A stretch of DNA of 64,000 nucleotides from Agrobacterium sp. RAC06 (GCF_001713475.1 NZ_CP016500.1:124001-188000), one strand, 5' to 3'. Positions 20,866-29,730 are shown, numbered from the stretch's first letter. Numbers and translations are program-made. Notes: a model not told the origin generated them from the letters alone.

Positions 20866-22680
20866 ATGTGTGGCATATTCGGTATCATTTCCGATTCACG
20901 CGTCGAGCCGCAGGATCTCGGCTTGCTGGTGACGCATTCGCAGCAGCGCGGGCGGGATTCAAGCGGTCTCGTCACCTTTAACAGCCGTGGTTATCACATC
21001 TACCGCGCGGATTATCGCATCACCCGGCTGCTGAGCGAGGTGGGTCCGATAACGAGTTCCATGGTGCTCGGCCACAGCCGCCTCATTACCAATGGCCTTG
21101 CCGACAATCAGCCCGTGATTCGCGGCGGAATTGTCGTGCTGCACAACGGGATTGTGGTCAATGACGCATCGATCTGGGAGGTGATCGGCAAGACGCCCGC
21201 CCAGACCGTTGACACCGAAGCGATTGCCGCCATTGCCGAAGCACACCTGGAGGCTGGCGGCGCGCTCGAGGACGTGCCGCGCCGCGTACTTGATCTGTGC
21301 CGCGGTATCGTCGCTTGTGCAATGTTCGTGCCGCGTCTCGGCAAACTGCTTTTGTTTTCCAACAATGGCAGCCTCTATGTCGGTCGCACGGGAACCACCG
21401 TCTATTTTGCGTCCGAAAGCTATCCGCTTACGCAGATCGGTTGCAAAAGCATCGAGCAGGTCATGCGCGACGCGGCGATCATCGATATCCCGACTTCGGC
21501 CGCAACCCCGCAAGTGGTGGACAGGCGCGAGCGCAAGACGGATCTTATTCCGACGCTTGGACAGTCGGTGGCCGAGGAGAAACTGCTTAAATACCGGCAC
21601 CATACGTTGCGGCGCTGTACCCGATGCATTCTTCCCGAGACCATGCCCTTCATCCGCTTCAACAGAGAGGGTGTGTGCAACTATTGCCTCAATTACAAGC
21701 CTCGCAACCGTCCGCGTCCGAAGGAGGAATTGTTCCGCCTTGTCGAGCCTTATCGCAGAGCCAAGGGCAACGATTGTATTGTGCCGTTTTCGGGCGGACG
21801 CGATAGCTGTTACGGTCTTCACCTGATCGTCAAGGAACTGAGGATGAAGCCCGTCACCTACACTTACGACTGGGGGATGGTGACTGATCTGGGTCGACGC
21901 AATATCAGCCGCATGTCGGCTGAACTCGGCGTGGAGAACATCATCGTCGCCGACGACATCGCCAAGAAGCGCGAACATATCGCCAAGAACCTGCGTGCCT
22001 GGCTGAAATCGCCGCATCTGGGAATGATCAGCATCTTGACAGCAGGCGACAAGCATTTCTTCCGTCACGTCGAGACTGTCAAGCAACAGACGGGCATCAG
22101 TCTGAACCTTTGGGGCATCAACCCCTTGGAAGTGACACATTTCAAGGCAGGATTCCTGGGCGTTCCTCCTGATTTCGAGGAGGAGCGGGTCTATTCGCAT
22201 GGCGCGATGAAACAGTTGCGGTACCAATATCTGCGTCTGCGCGCGATGCTGCAGAGCCCCGGCTATTTCAACAGTTCTTTGTGGGATACGCTTTCGGGCG
22301 AGTATTACCGTAGCTTCACCAAAAAGTCGGACTACTATCACATCTTCGACTATTGGCGCTGGGACGAGAAGACGATCGACCAGACGCTTGCTGAGTACGA
22401 TTGGGAAAAGGCGCCCGACACGAAGACGACCTGGCGCATTGGCGACGGCACGGCCGCGTTCTACAACTACGTCTATTACACCGTTGCGGGCTTCACCGAG
22501 CATGACACGTTCCGCAGCAACCAGATTCGCGAAGGTGATCTCAGCCGCGAAGAGGCGCTAGACATGGTTCTCGACGAAAATGCGCCGCGCTACCCCAATA
22601 TAAAGTGGTATCTCGATGCGGTTGGCGTGGATTTCACCGACGCCATACGGACGGTCAACACCATTCCTGCGATGTACTAA
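20866..22680 (+). CDS. Fused class-II glutaminase and WbpG-like sugar amidotransferase
   Basis: A 604-residue two-domain enzyme. Residues 1-~200 form an N-terminal-nucleophile glutaminase: Cys2 (M-C-G-I-F-G-I), Q-Q-R-G-R-D-S-S-G, G-H-S-R-L and L-H-N-G. Residues ~245-600 match N-acetyl sugar amidotransferases: cysteine pairs C251/C254 and C271/C274, and a PP-loop F-S-G-G-R-D-S near 310. It is not an AsnB homologue because the synthase half is of the WbpG type. The fusion would make ammonia inside one chain, unlike the enzyme at 490, which needs HisH/HisF. Product: probably an acetamidino sugar or a uronamide. Confidence 0.82.
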   Translation: MCGIFGIISDSRVEPQDLGLLVTHSQQRGRDSSGLVTFNSRGYHIYRADYRITRLLSEVGPITSSMVLGHSRLITNGLADNQPVIRGGIVVLHNGIVVNDASIWEVIGKTPAQTVDTEAIAAIAEAHLEAGGALEDVPRRVLDLCRGIVACAMFVPRLGKLLLFSNNGSLYVGRTGTTVYFASESYPLTQIGCKSIEQVMRDAAIIDIPTSAATPQVVDRRERKTDLIPTLGQSVAEEKLLKYRHHTLRRCTRCILPETMPFIRFNREGVCNYCLNYKPRNRPRPKEELFRLVEPYRRAKGNDCIVPFSGGRDSCYGLHLIVKELRMKPVTYTYDWGMVTDLGRRNISRMSAELGVENIIVADDIAKKREHIAKNLRAWLKSPHLGMISILTAGDKHFFRHVETVKQQTGISLNLWGINPLEVTHFKAGFLGVPPDFEEERVYSHGAMKQLRYQYLRLRAMLQSPGYFNSSLWDTLSGEYYRSFTKKSDYYHIFDYWRWDEKTIDQTLAEYDWEKAPDTKTTWRIGDGTAAFYNYVYYTVAGFTEHDTFRSNQIREGDLSREEALDMVLDENAPRYPNIKWYLDAVGVDFTDAIRTVNTIPAMY

Positions 22681-22686
22681 CGCGCC

Positions 22687-23928
22687 ATGGCCTGTATCTG
22701 GTACCTTTCCAAATATGTCGCGCCGCCTGCCAAAGCCAGCGCGGGCGGACGCGGCTACCTGATCATGTGCGAACTGGCCCGCATGGGCCATCGCTGTGTG
22801 GTCATTACCTCTGACTCCAACATGTTGACCGAGGTCCCGAAGCTTGAGGAGGCCTATCTGCGGCAGGACGTTGACGGCCTCGAGCTCTGGTGGGTGCGCA
22901 CCTTGAAATACCAGTTCGCCAAGTCGTCCCGGCGCATCCTAAGCTGGCTAGACTTCGAATGGCGGCTGTGGCGTATGCCGAAGGCGTCTCTTCCACGGCC
23001 TGACGCCATCATTGTTTCCAGTCTGTCTCTGCTGACAATCCTCAATGGCTTTCTGCTGCGTCGCCGGTACAAGTGCCGCCTGGTCTTCGAGATCCGCGAT
23101 ATCTGGCCGCTTACGATCGTTGAAGAAGGCGGTTTCAGTCCGCGCAATCCGTTGGTGCGCCTGCTCGGCTTCGTGGAGAAGTTGGGTTATCGCCATGCAG
23201 ACGCCATCGTCGGTACCATGCCCAATTTGGCTGAGCATGTCCGCGAAGTGCTCGGGCGGTCGCGACCTACCTTCTGCATCCCGATGGGTGTTGACGAGGC
23301 GGCCTTGGAGGCTGGAGAGCCTCTGCCGGAGGCCTATGTGGCGCAGCATATGCCGCAAAGCCCTTTCGTCGTGGCACATGTTGGCAGCATTGGTATTACA
23401 AACGCGTTGGATACGTTCCTCGAATGCGCAGCGTCGATGCAAGACAGGCCGGACATTCATTTTCTCCTGGTCGGGGAGGGCGATCTGCGCAAGCGCTATC
23501 AGTCCCTCTACGGGCACCTGCCAAACCTTACCTTCGCGCCGCGTGTGCCGAAGGCTATGGTCCAGTCCGTGTTGTCACGGTGCGATCTCGTCTATTTCGC
23601 GGTCCACAAGTCGGCGGTCTGGCGCTTCGGCCAGTCGCTTAACAAGATCATCGACTATACGGTTGCCGGAAAGCCCATTGTCGCTTCCTACACCGGCTAC
23701 CCGTCCATGATCAACGAAGCCGGCTGCGGGACCTATGTCCCCGCCGGCGATCTCAAGGCGCTGAAAGCCGAAATCGCGCGATATTCCGCAATGGACCCGC
23801 AAACGCGCAAAGAGATCGGGCGGCGCGGTCGGGAATGGATTCTCGCGAACAGGCGTTATGCCACGCTTGCAAGAAATTATGAAACCGTCCTCGGACTTGA
23901 AACTCCCTCTCTTACTGAGGGCCGTTGA
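22687..23928 (+). CDS. Glycosyltransferase family 4, WbuB-like
   Basis: A 413-residue protein. It opens with I-W-Y-L-S-K-Y-V-A-P-P and A-G-G-R-G-Y-L-I-M-C-E-L-A, then V-F-E-I-R-D-I-W-P, the signature of the WbuB/FucNAc-transferase type GT4 group. The donor side has V-V-A-H-V-G-S-I-G-I-T-N-A and S-L-N-K-I-I-D-Y-T-V-A-G-K-P-I-V-A. The group usually adds the second sugar to an undecaprenyl-PP-linked N-acetylated sugar. Its position one base before the PglC-like initiating enzyme fits that step. Confidence 0.85.
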   Translation: MACIWYLSKYVAPPAKASAGGRGYLIMCELARMGHRCVVITSDSNMLTEVPKLEEAYLRQDVDGLELWWVRTLKYQFAKSSRRILSWLDFEWRLWRMPKASLPRPDAIIVSSLSLLTILNGFLLRRRYKCRLVFEIRDIWPLTIVEEGGFSPRNPLVRLLGFVEKLGYRHADAIVGTMPNLAEHVREVLGRSRPTFCIPMGVDEAALEAGEPLPEAYVAQHMPQSPFVVAHVGSIGITNALDTFLECAASMQDRPDIHFLLVGEGDLRKRYQSLYGHLPNLTFAPRVPKAMVQSVLSRCDLVYFAVHKSAVWRFGQSLNKIIDYTVAGKPIVASYTGYPSMINEAGCGTYVPAGDLKALKAEIARYSAMDPQTRKEIGRRGREWILANRRYATLARNYETVLGLETPSLTEGR

Positions 23929-23929
23929 G

Positions 23930-24523
23930 ATGAAGAGAACCTTCGATGTGTTCGTTGCCCTTCTCGTCCTGATCGTCCTTTGCGTGCCCATGGTCTTTCT
24001 CGCCATTCTGGTGAGAGTAGGTCTTGGCGGCCCGGTTCTGTTCCGGCAGGTCCGGCCAGGACTTCACGGTCGGCCGTTCACCATGGTCAAGTTCCGCAGC
24101 ATGACGGATGAGCGCTCTGCGGACGGAACACTCCTTCCGGACGTGCAACGTTTGACATCGCTTGGGCGATTCCTGCGTGCGTCGAGCCTGGATGAGCTGC
24201 CGGAGCTCTGGAACGTTTTGAAAGGCGAAATGAGCCTTGTGGGGCCGCGGCCTCTTCTGATGGACTACCTCTCGCTCTATACGCCCGAGCAAGCGCGCCG
24301 CCATAATGTCCGCCCGGGCATCACCGGCTGGGCGCAGATCAACGGTCGCAATGCGATCAGCTGGGAGGACAAGTTTGCACTCGATGTTTGGTATGTCGAT
24401 CATCAAAGCATGGCACTTGACCTGCGTATACTCTGGCTGACCGTGGCCCGGGTGCTCGCCCGTAAAGGCATCAATGCGGAAGGCGAAGCAACGGTGAGCC
24501 GATTTACGGGGAGCGGATCATGA
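23930..24523 (+). CDS. Phosphoglycosyl transferase, PglC-like (initiating sugar transferase)
   Basis: ATG 23930 gives 197 residues, the length of the small PglC-type enzymes with one re-entrant membrane helix near the N-terminus. Key motifs are present: F-R-S-M-T, the catalytic D-E pair in S-S-L-D-E-L-P-E-L-W-N-V, G-P-R-P-L and R-P-G-I-T-G-W-A-Q-I-N-G-R-N. It moves a sugar phosphate from UDP to undecaprenyl phosphate at the inner membrane. It is followed by PglD- and PglE-like genes, suggesting UDP-diNAcBac or a similar 4-amino sugar as substrate. The longer frame from 23858 overlaps the previous gene and is unlikely. Confidence 0.88.
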   Translation: MKRTFDVFVALLVLIVLCVPMVFLAILVRVGLGGPVLFRQVRPGLHGRPFTMVKFRSMTDERSADGTLLPDVQRLTSLGRFLRASSLDELPELWNVLKGEMSLVGPRPLLMDYLSLYTPEQARRHNVRPGITGWAQINGRNAISWEDKFALDVWYVDHQSMALDLRILWLTVARVLARKGINAEGEATVSRFTGSGS

Positions 24524-25152
24524 AGAGGCTTGCGCTGCTCGGAGCGAGCGGCCACGGGAAGGTGGTCGCCGATGCGGCGCTCAGCGCGGGCTGGACGCAT
24601 GTGGACTTCTTTGACGACAGCTGGCCCGGGCACCGGGAAAACGGTCCCTGGCCGGTGGTCGGGACGAGCGCAGCGCTACTTGAACGCCTGAAGGACTACG
24701 ACGGCGTGACTGTTTCGATCGGCAATTGCGCAATACGTTGGAAAAAACAATGCGAGCTCGAGGCAGCCAGCGCTGCCCTGGCGACCGTCGTTCATCCCGC
24801 CGCGTCCGTGAGTCGGCATGCCGTTCTCGGAGCCGGCACTGTGGTTTTGGCCGGCGCCGTCGTCCAGATCGATGCTTCCATCGGACCTGCAGGGATTATC
24901 AACACCGGTGCAACGGTGGATCACGACTGCAGACTTGCCCACGCCGTGCATGTCGCGCCCGGTGCAAACCTCTCCGGCGGCGTCACGGTTGGCGCTTGCA
25001 GCTGGATTGGCGTGGGTGCGGCGGTCAGGCAGGGCATTGCGATCGGTTCACAGGTCCTGATCGGCGCGGGCGCTGTCGTTGTTCGCGCAATTCCCGACGG
25101 TCAGACATTGATCGGCAATCCCGCTCGCCGCATGTGCGGCGAAACCTCCTAA
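24520..25152 (+). CDS. Sugar N/O-acetyltransferase, PglD/NeuD-like
   Basis: A 210-residue protein with an N-terminal nucleotide-sugar domain (L-A-L-L-G-A-S-G-H-G-K-V-V) and a left-handed beta-helix made of hexapeptide repeats from ~residue 90. The likely catalytic base is the His in G-A-T-V-D-H-D-C. This matches the enzyme that acetylates the 4-amino group of UDP-amino sugars with acetyl-CoA. It overlaps the PglC-like gene by ATGA. A NeuD-type O-acetyltransferase is the alternative. Confidence 0.85.
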   Translation: MKRLALLGASGHGKVVADAALSAGWTHVDFFDDSWPGHRENGPWPVVGTSAALLERLKDYDGVTVSIGNCAIRWKKQCELEAASAALATVVHPAASVSRHAVLGAGTVVLAGAVVQIDASIGPAGIINTGATVDHDCRLAHAVHVAPGANLSGGVTVGACSWIGVGAAVRQGIAIGSQVLIGAGAVVVRAIPDGQTLIGNPARRMCGETS

Positions 25153-25165
25153 CTGAGGCATCGAC

Positions 25166-26344
25166 ATGCTCAACATCCCCTTTTCCCCCTGGCCCAGCTT
25201 CAGCGAGGAAGAAGCTGACGCAGTCCGTCAGGTGGTCTTGTCCAACCGGGTCAATTACTGGACAGGCACGGAAGCGCGTGAATTCGAGAAGGAGTTCGCG
25301 GCCTGGTGCGGTACGGCCCATGCCATAGCTCTGGCGAACGGGACTGTAGCGCTCGACCTCGCGTTGAAGGCGCTGGAAATAGGGCCGGGCGACGAAGTGG
25401 TCGTAACGCCACGCACATTCATCGCAAGCGTCTCCTGCGTCGTGAATGCCGGCGCAGCGCCGGTCTTCGCCGATGTCGAGCCAGATAGCGGAAACGTCTC
25501 GGCCGCGACGATCGCCGCAGTGCTGACACCGCGGACCAAGGCCGTCATCTGCGTCCATCTGGCCGGTTGGCCATGCGATATGGATTCGATCATGGCGCTC
25601 TCGGCACAGCGCGGCTTCAAGGTGATCGAGGACTGCGCGCAGGCACACGGTGCACGCTATAAAGGCCGCAATGTCGGAAGCATCGGGCATATCGGCGCCT
25701 GGAGCTTTTGTCAGGACAAGATTATCACGTCGGGCGGCGAAGGCGGGATGGTGACCACTGACGACGAGGCGCTGTGGCGGGTGATGTGGGCCTTCAAGGA
25801 TCATGGCAAGAGCTTCGAAGCCGTGTACGAGCGGTCCCATCCGCCCGGCTTTCGCTGGCTCCACGAGAGCTTCGGCACAAACTGGCGTATGCTCGAGACG
25901 CAGGCGGTGATTGGACGGATCCAACTGCGGCGGCTGGCGGACTGGCGCAAAGCCCGCACGGCGAATGCCGAGCGAATTCGGGCTGCATGCCGCCGCTTCC
26001 AGGTCGTCGAAGTTCCGATCCTGCCCGAAGGCAGCGAGCATGCCTTCTACAAGTGCTATGTGCATGTCAGGCCGGACAAGCTCGCGCCCGGCTGGAGTCG
26101 GGATAGGATCGTCGAAGAAATCGTGGCGCTCGGTGTTCCATGCTACCAAGGCACTTGCTCGGAGGTCTATCTCGAGAAGGCGTTCGACGGTACCGGTTCG
26201 CGCCCACCGTCGCGCTTGGCCGTGGCGCGGTCCTTGGGAGAAACCAGCATGATGTTTCTCGTTCATCCGACCCTGACCGAAGCCGAGATCGACCTGACCT
26301 GCCGGGTAGTCTCGGAAGTGCTGACCCGGGCCGAGGCGGGCTGA
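25166..26344 (+). CDS. DegT/DnrJ/EryC1-type sugar aminotransferase, PglE-like
   Basis: A 392-residue PLP enzyme: A-N-G-T-V-A-L-D-L-A-L, then E-D-C-A-Q-A-H-G-A, then W-S-F-C-Q-D-K-I-I-T-S-G-G-E-G-G, whose Lys carries PLP. It aminates a 4-keto nucleotide sugar. With the two preceding genes it makes a PglC-PglD-PglE order, so 4-amination followed by 4-acetylation is the likely path. The expected 4,6-dehydratase (PglF-like) is not adjacent; the epimerase at 12512 is a possible but unproven source of the keto sugar. GAGG lies 10 bases before ATG. Confidence 0.88.
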   Translation: MLNIPFSPWPSFSEEEADAVRQVVLSNRVNYWTGTEAREFEKEFAAWCGTAHAIALANGTVALDLALKALEIGPGDEVVVTPRTFIASVSCVVNAGAAPVFADVEPDSGNVSAATIAAVLTPRTKAVICVHLAGWPCDMDSIMALSAQRGFKVIEDCAQAHGARYKGRNVGSIGHIGAWSFCQDKIITSGGEGGMVTTDDEALWRVMWAFKDHGKSFEAVYERSHPPGFRWLHESFGTNWRMLETQAVIGRIQLRRLADWRKARTANAERIRAACRRFQVVEVPILPEGSEHAFYKCYVHVRPDKLAPGWSRDRIVEEIVALGVPCYQGTCSEVYLEKAFDGTGSRPPSRLAVARSLGETSMMFLVHPTLTEAEIDLTCRVVSEVLTRAEAG

Positions 26345-26346
26345 CG

Positions 26347-27450
26347 TCAATGGGCCATCAGTGCCTTGACATGCTCCGCAATCGCAAGTGATGCGGTAAG
26401 TCCGGGCGATTCAATGCCGAAGAGATGGATAAGGCCGTTCACACCGTGGTCCTGCGGGCCCGTGATGCGGAAGTCCTGTTTGGCCACGGAGGGAGGCACA
26501 ATCTTGGGCCGGATGCCGGCATAGGCCGGAACCAGGCAACCGTCCGGGAGTTCCGGCCAATAGCGTCTTATGGCGGCGTAAAAGCCTGCCGAACGGCCGG
26601 GATCGACGCTGTAGTCGATGGACGGCACCCATTCTACGTCCGGCCCAAATCGGGCTTGGCCGGCTAGATCGAGCGTCAGATGCGTCCCCAGTCCCCCCGG
26701 GACTGGAACCGGGTAGATCAGATGCGAAAATGGCGCGCGCAGGCCCGATAGGGAGAAATAATTGCCTTTGGCGAAATAGGTCTCCGGAACTGCCGATTCC
26801 GGAAACCCGCTGATCGCCCCTGCCACGGCAGGCGCGCGCAACCCCGCGCTGTTGATCAACCATCGGCAGGCAAGCTTGATCGGCTGATCGCCCCCCACTT
26901 GGACGGTCAGCGCGTGCCCCGCTTCGGCGGCGCCGAAAGGGGAACGCCAGGCAAAAACCGCACCCTGATCCTCGGCCTGGCCGATCATCGCCTGCATGAA
27001 GCCGTGGCTATCGACGATGCCTGTCGAAGGCGAATGCAGCGCCGCGATCGCCGAAAGCTTCGGCTCGATCTGCCGAAGCTGTTCCCGCGCGACCATCGTG
27101 ATATCGCCGACTCCATTGTCGGCGGCGTGCGCGGCAATCAGTGGAAGTCTTGCCGCCTCGTCTTCGTTCGTGGCGACGATGAGCTTGCCGCACGCCTTGT
27201 GTTCGACGCCGAAATCGCGGCAGAAGTCGTACAGGCGATTTTTCCCCTCCACGCAAAGCCTGGCCATCAGACTGCCCTTCGGATAATAGATGCCGGCGTG
27301 AATGACCTCGCTGTTGCGCGAAGAGTTTCCACTTCCGAAACTGTCTTCAGCCTCAAGAACAATGACCTCGCGGCCCGCTTGCGCCAAGCTCCGGGCAATC
27401 GCAATCCCGACGACTCCGGCCCCGACAACGATGCATTCGACAGTTTCCAA
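26347..27450 (-). CDS. lhgO: FAD-dependent oxidoreductase, L-2-hydroxyglutarate oxidase-like
   Basis: The start is TTG at 27450, preceded by GGAGAGG; this gives 367 residues, the usual length. The frame is open for 94 more codons upstream but that part has no family features. The FAD motif is V-V-G-A-G-V-V-G-I-A, and S-S-R-N-S-E-V-I-H-A-G-I-Y-Y-P is the family hallmark. Such enzymes oxidise 2-hydroxyglutarate to 2-oxoglutarate and feed electrons to the quinone pool. It is convergent with the aminotransferase, with two bases between the stops, and marks the end of the glycan gene train. Confidence 0.82.
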   Translation of the reverse strand: METVECIVVGAGVVGIAIARSLAQAGREVIVLEAEDSFGSGNSSRNSEVIHAGIYYPKGSLMARLCVEGKNRLYDFCRDFGVEHKACGKLIVATNEDEAARLPLIAAHAADNGVGDITMVAREQLRQIEPKLSAIAALHSPSTGIVDSHGFMQAMIGQAEDQGAVFAWRSPFGAAEAGHALTVQVGGDQPIKLACRWLINSAGLRAPAVAGAISGFPESAVPETYFAKGNYFSLSGLRAPFSHLIYPVPVPGGLGTHLTLDLAGQARFGPDVEWVPSIDYSVDPGRSAGFYAAIRRYWPELPDGCLVPAYAGIRPKIVPPSVAKQDFRITGPQDHGVNGLIHLFGIESPGLTASLAIAEHVKALMAH

Positions 27451-27752
27451 AGTTCCTCTCCGGCCATGTTTGAGGCAGCTTTGTTGCGCGGCCTGCGCGG
27501 CAGAAGTAGACGATTTTGCTGGACTTGCAACACGCCGGTCGACAGGACAGGGCGCGATCGTCGCTGCGCGCAGAAAGAAGACTTGACCGGTCCATCTCCG
27601 ATCAGTCCGGTTTTCCAAACCTCCGGGGGGCTGCGAAGGCTTGCTTTTTGAGCGGTTGAAGTCCAAATAGGCGCGATGTTCGGACGCTGGCGGGGTGGTT
27701 CGAACCCGTGGGCTCCTCGGCCTCCTGATCACACAAACGACTTGAGAAACTG
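27451..27752. other. Gap between lhgO-like gene and galE
   Basis: About 300 bases with no gene I can support. It must hold the promoters for the minus-strand oxidase and the plus-strand galE. Base composition shifts from GC-rich to AT-richer towards 27740, where the galE insert begins. Confidence 0.5.
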
Positions 27753-28745
27753 ATGCCAGTACTTATAACGGGAGGAGCTGGCTATATCGGCTCACACATG
27801 TGCTGGCACTTGGTAGATCAGGGCCAACAGATCGTCGTTATTGATAGATTAAGCACGGGTTTCAGTTGGTCCCTGCCCAAAAATGCAGAGTTGATTATTG
27901 GTGATGTTGCTGACCAGCGCTTAGTGGAAGACACAATCAAGCGGAACAATGTTGATTCAATCATTCATTTTGCAGGCTCCGTAGTAGTGCCGGAATCCGT
28001 AGCCGATCCCCTTTCTTATTACAGAAACAACGCTGTTGCTTCTATGTTGCTTATTGAAAGCGCTGTGCGCTGCTCGGTACGCAATTTTATATTTTCATCA
28101 ACCGCCGCGGTGTACGGAGACAGTGCATTGCCACTTGTCGCTGAGGATACACCGCTTAGGCCGCAGTCTCCGTACGCCAGTTCGAAAATGATGACCGAGA
28201 TGATGCTGTCCCACGCGGCAGCTGCGCACAACTTGTCATACACGATACTACGATACTTCAATGTCGCGGGGGCTGATGCGCTGCTTCGGACCGGGCAATC
28301 TACTCGTGGAGCTACGCACCTGATCAAAGCCGCAGCAGAAGCTGCCGTCGGCAAGAGAAGTCACCTGTGCGTTTATGGTAGTGACTATCCTACGAGAGAC
28401 GGAACCTGTGTCAGAGACTTCATTCATGTCAGCGATCTTGTTGAAGCCCACTCCCTAGCTCTTGAAAGGCTCCGCGCCGGGGGAGGAAACCTTACGCTGA
28501 ATTGTGGCTACGGCAAGGGCTACACTGTATTTGAGGTAATTGCTGCCGTGAGGAGACACGCACAGTTCGATTTCAGCACAGTAGTACAAAATCGGCGTCC
28601 GGGCGATATTGTATCTGTCGTCGCCGACACATCAAAGATCCGAGCAGAACTGGGCTGGAAACCGAAAAAAAATGACCTGGACAAAATCGTCCAGGATGCG
28701 ATCGGTTGGGAGAGTAAGCTAGCTCACCAAGACGGTCAGAAGTGA
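27753..28745 (+). CDS. galE: UDP-glucose 4-epimerase
   Basis: A 330-residue extended SDR with G-G-A-G-Y-I-G-S-H, S-S-T-A-A-V-Y-G-D and Y-A-S-S-K (catalytic Tyr and Lys), plus the GalE-specific R-Y-F-N-V-A-G-A-D. It interconverts UDP-Glc and UDP-Gal, possibly also the N-acetyl forms. Codon use is visibly AT-richer (many tta, aat, aga) than in the genes on either side, a sign of separate origin. It is followed after 12 bases by a truncated membrane gene and then an IS element. Confidence 0.9.
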   Translation: MPVLITGGAGYIGSHMCWHLVDQGQQIVVIDRLSTGFSWSLPKNAELIIGDVADQRLVEDTIKRNNVDSIIHFAGSVVVPESVADPLSYYRNNAVASMLLIESAVRCSVRNFIFSSTAAVYGDSALPLVAEDTPLRPQSPYASSKMMTEMMLSHAAAAHNLSYTILRYFNVAGADALLRTGQSTRGATHLIKAAAEAAVGKRSHLCVYGSDYPTRDGTCVRDFIHVSDLVEAHSLALERLRAGGGNLTLNCGYGKGYTVFEVIAAVRRHAQFDFSTVVQNRRPGDIVSVVADTSKIRAELGWKPKKNDLDKIVQDAIGWESKLAHQDGQK

Positions 28746-28757
28746 CACAAATGTGAA

Positions 28758-28982
28758 ATGGAGCCTATTTTGCACTTGTGTTCACTGTATGAAACGAAAT
28801 GGATTATGATTGTGCTTGCTCCGGTCACGGTGATCACGACTTACTTGTTGTGGTATCCGGGAGCGTTGTCGTTTGATAGCTTTGGGCAGCTTTCGCAAGC
28901 ACGTAACGGAGTCTTCAGCGATGGGTGGCCGCGACTTTTTTCGCTGCTGTGGGGATACCTTGATAGTGGAGTTGCCCCTTAA
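28758..28982 (+). pseudogene. N-terminal fragment of a membrane protein of a glycan locus
   Basis: Seventy-four residues remain: one strong membrane segment (W-I-M-I-V-L-A-P-V-T-V-I) followed by Y-P-G-A-L-S-F-D-S-F-G-Q-L and D-G-W-P-R-L-F-S-L-L-W. That pattern, a first helix and a D-S-x-x-Q loop then a D-W-x-P-like motif, is typical of the start of large GT-C-like or DUF-type membrane proteins of several hundred residues. Coding sequence stops at 28982, about 60 bases before the IS end, so the break predates or accompanies the IS. It shares the AT-richer character of galE. Confidence 0.6.
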
Positions 28983-29042
28983 AGACCGGACAGGATCAGG
29001 TTTCTGTTTGACGGTTTAAGAACTGACGAGGCGACCGATACC

Positions 29043-29730
29043 CTAGGCCCTGTTGACAAAGTGGATTCCCAAATCAGCGGAAGCGCGGTTCAAGGTTGTC
29101 TTTTAGGAGGCGGTTTTGGCTCGCAGCGACCTGACGGATATGGAATGGCGGATCATCGAGGGACTGTTGCCCACCGAACGCGGCAGGAAGTCCCGGCCAG
29201 CGCACGATAATCGGCAATATCTATATGGCATGTTGCGTGTTCTTCGGGTCGGCTGCCCCTGGCGCGACATGCATGAGCGCTACGGAAATTGGAATTCGGT
29301 CAATGTGCGCTTCCGCCGTTGGGCCGAGCAGGCCCACGCCCGAGCAGACGGTCAGGGCAGCCCTCTTGGCTTCGTCCTGACATGCGGCGAGGTTTCGGAC
29401 TATAACGCCGTTCCAGAGTTGCTGGCGATACCGGTCGGCAAACTGAGGCTTTTCCTTGCTGACAAAGCCTACGATGGTGATTTCCTGCGCGAGGAACTCC
29501 TGATCCGTGGGATCAGGCCGGTCATTCCGCCGAAGGCCAACCGGAAGAACCCACCTGCCTGCGACTACCAGGCTTACAAGGATCGAAATCGCATCGAGCG
29601 GATGCTCAACCGCCTCAAACAGTTTCGGCGCGTCGCGACCCGATACGACAAGACCCGAAAATCCTTCGCAGCATTCCTTGCCCTGGCCGCCGCAAAGATA
29701 TGGTTGCCATACTTTATCAACACGACCTAG
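29043..29730 (+). mobile_element. IS5-family (IS427-like) insertion sequence, deleted copy
   Basis: The ends match as imperfect inverted repeats: CTAGGCCCTGTTGACAAAGT on the left, and CTAGGTCGTGTTGATAAAGT read inward from the right. A CTAG at each outer edge may be the target duplication. The element is about 690 bases, shorter than the usual ~800-850 of this group, in line with the transposase deletion. It is flanked by the truncated membrane gene on one side and a gene-free stretch (29731-29984) on the other. Confidence 0.75.
29116..29730 (+). pseudogene. IS5-family transposase with in-frame internal deletion
   Basis: The 204-residue frame begins at TTG 29116 with AGGAGG just upstream. The N-terminus (L-T-D-M-E-W-R-I-I-E) and C-terminus are standard for IS427-type transposases, including the second Asp (L-A-D-K-A-Y-D-G-D) and the late Glu (R-N-R-I-E-R-M-L-N-R). 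At about base 29330, R-F-R-R-W-A-E-Q runs directly into A-H-A-R-A-D-G-Q-G; the intervening ~45-60 residues, which hold the first catalytic Asp (normally in I-D-S-T), are missing. It should therefore be unable to transpose itself, though it could be moved in trans. Confidence 0.75.

Noticed and set aside
20959..22503. A 514-codon open frame on the minus strand
   Set aside because: It is antisense to the glutaminase-amidotransferase fusion, which has strong motifs throughout.
25025..26350. A 441-codon open frame on the minus strand
   Set aside because: It is antisense to the aminotransferase and acetyltransferase genes and has no recognisable domains.
27690..27730. GGTTCGAACC resembling a tRNA T-loop
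   Set aside because: Neither strand gives a 5-bp T-stem or an acceptor stem, and no D or anticodon arm is present nearby.
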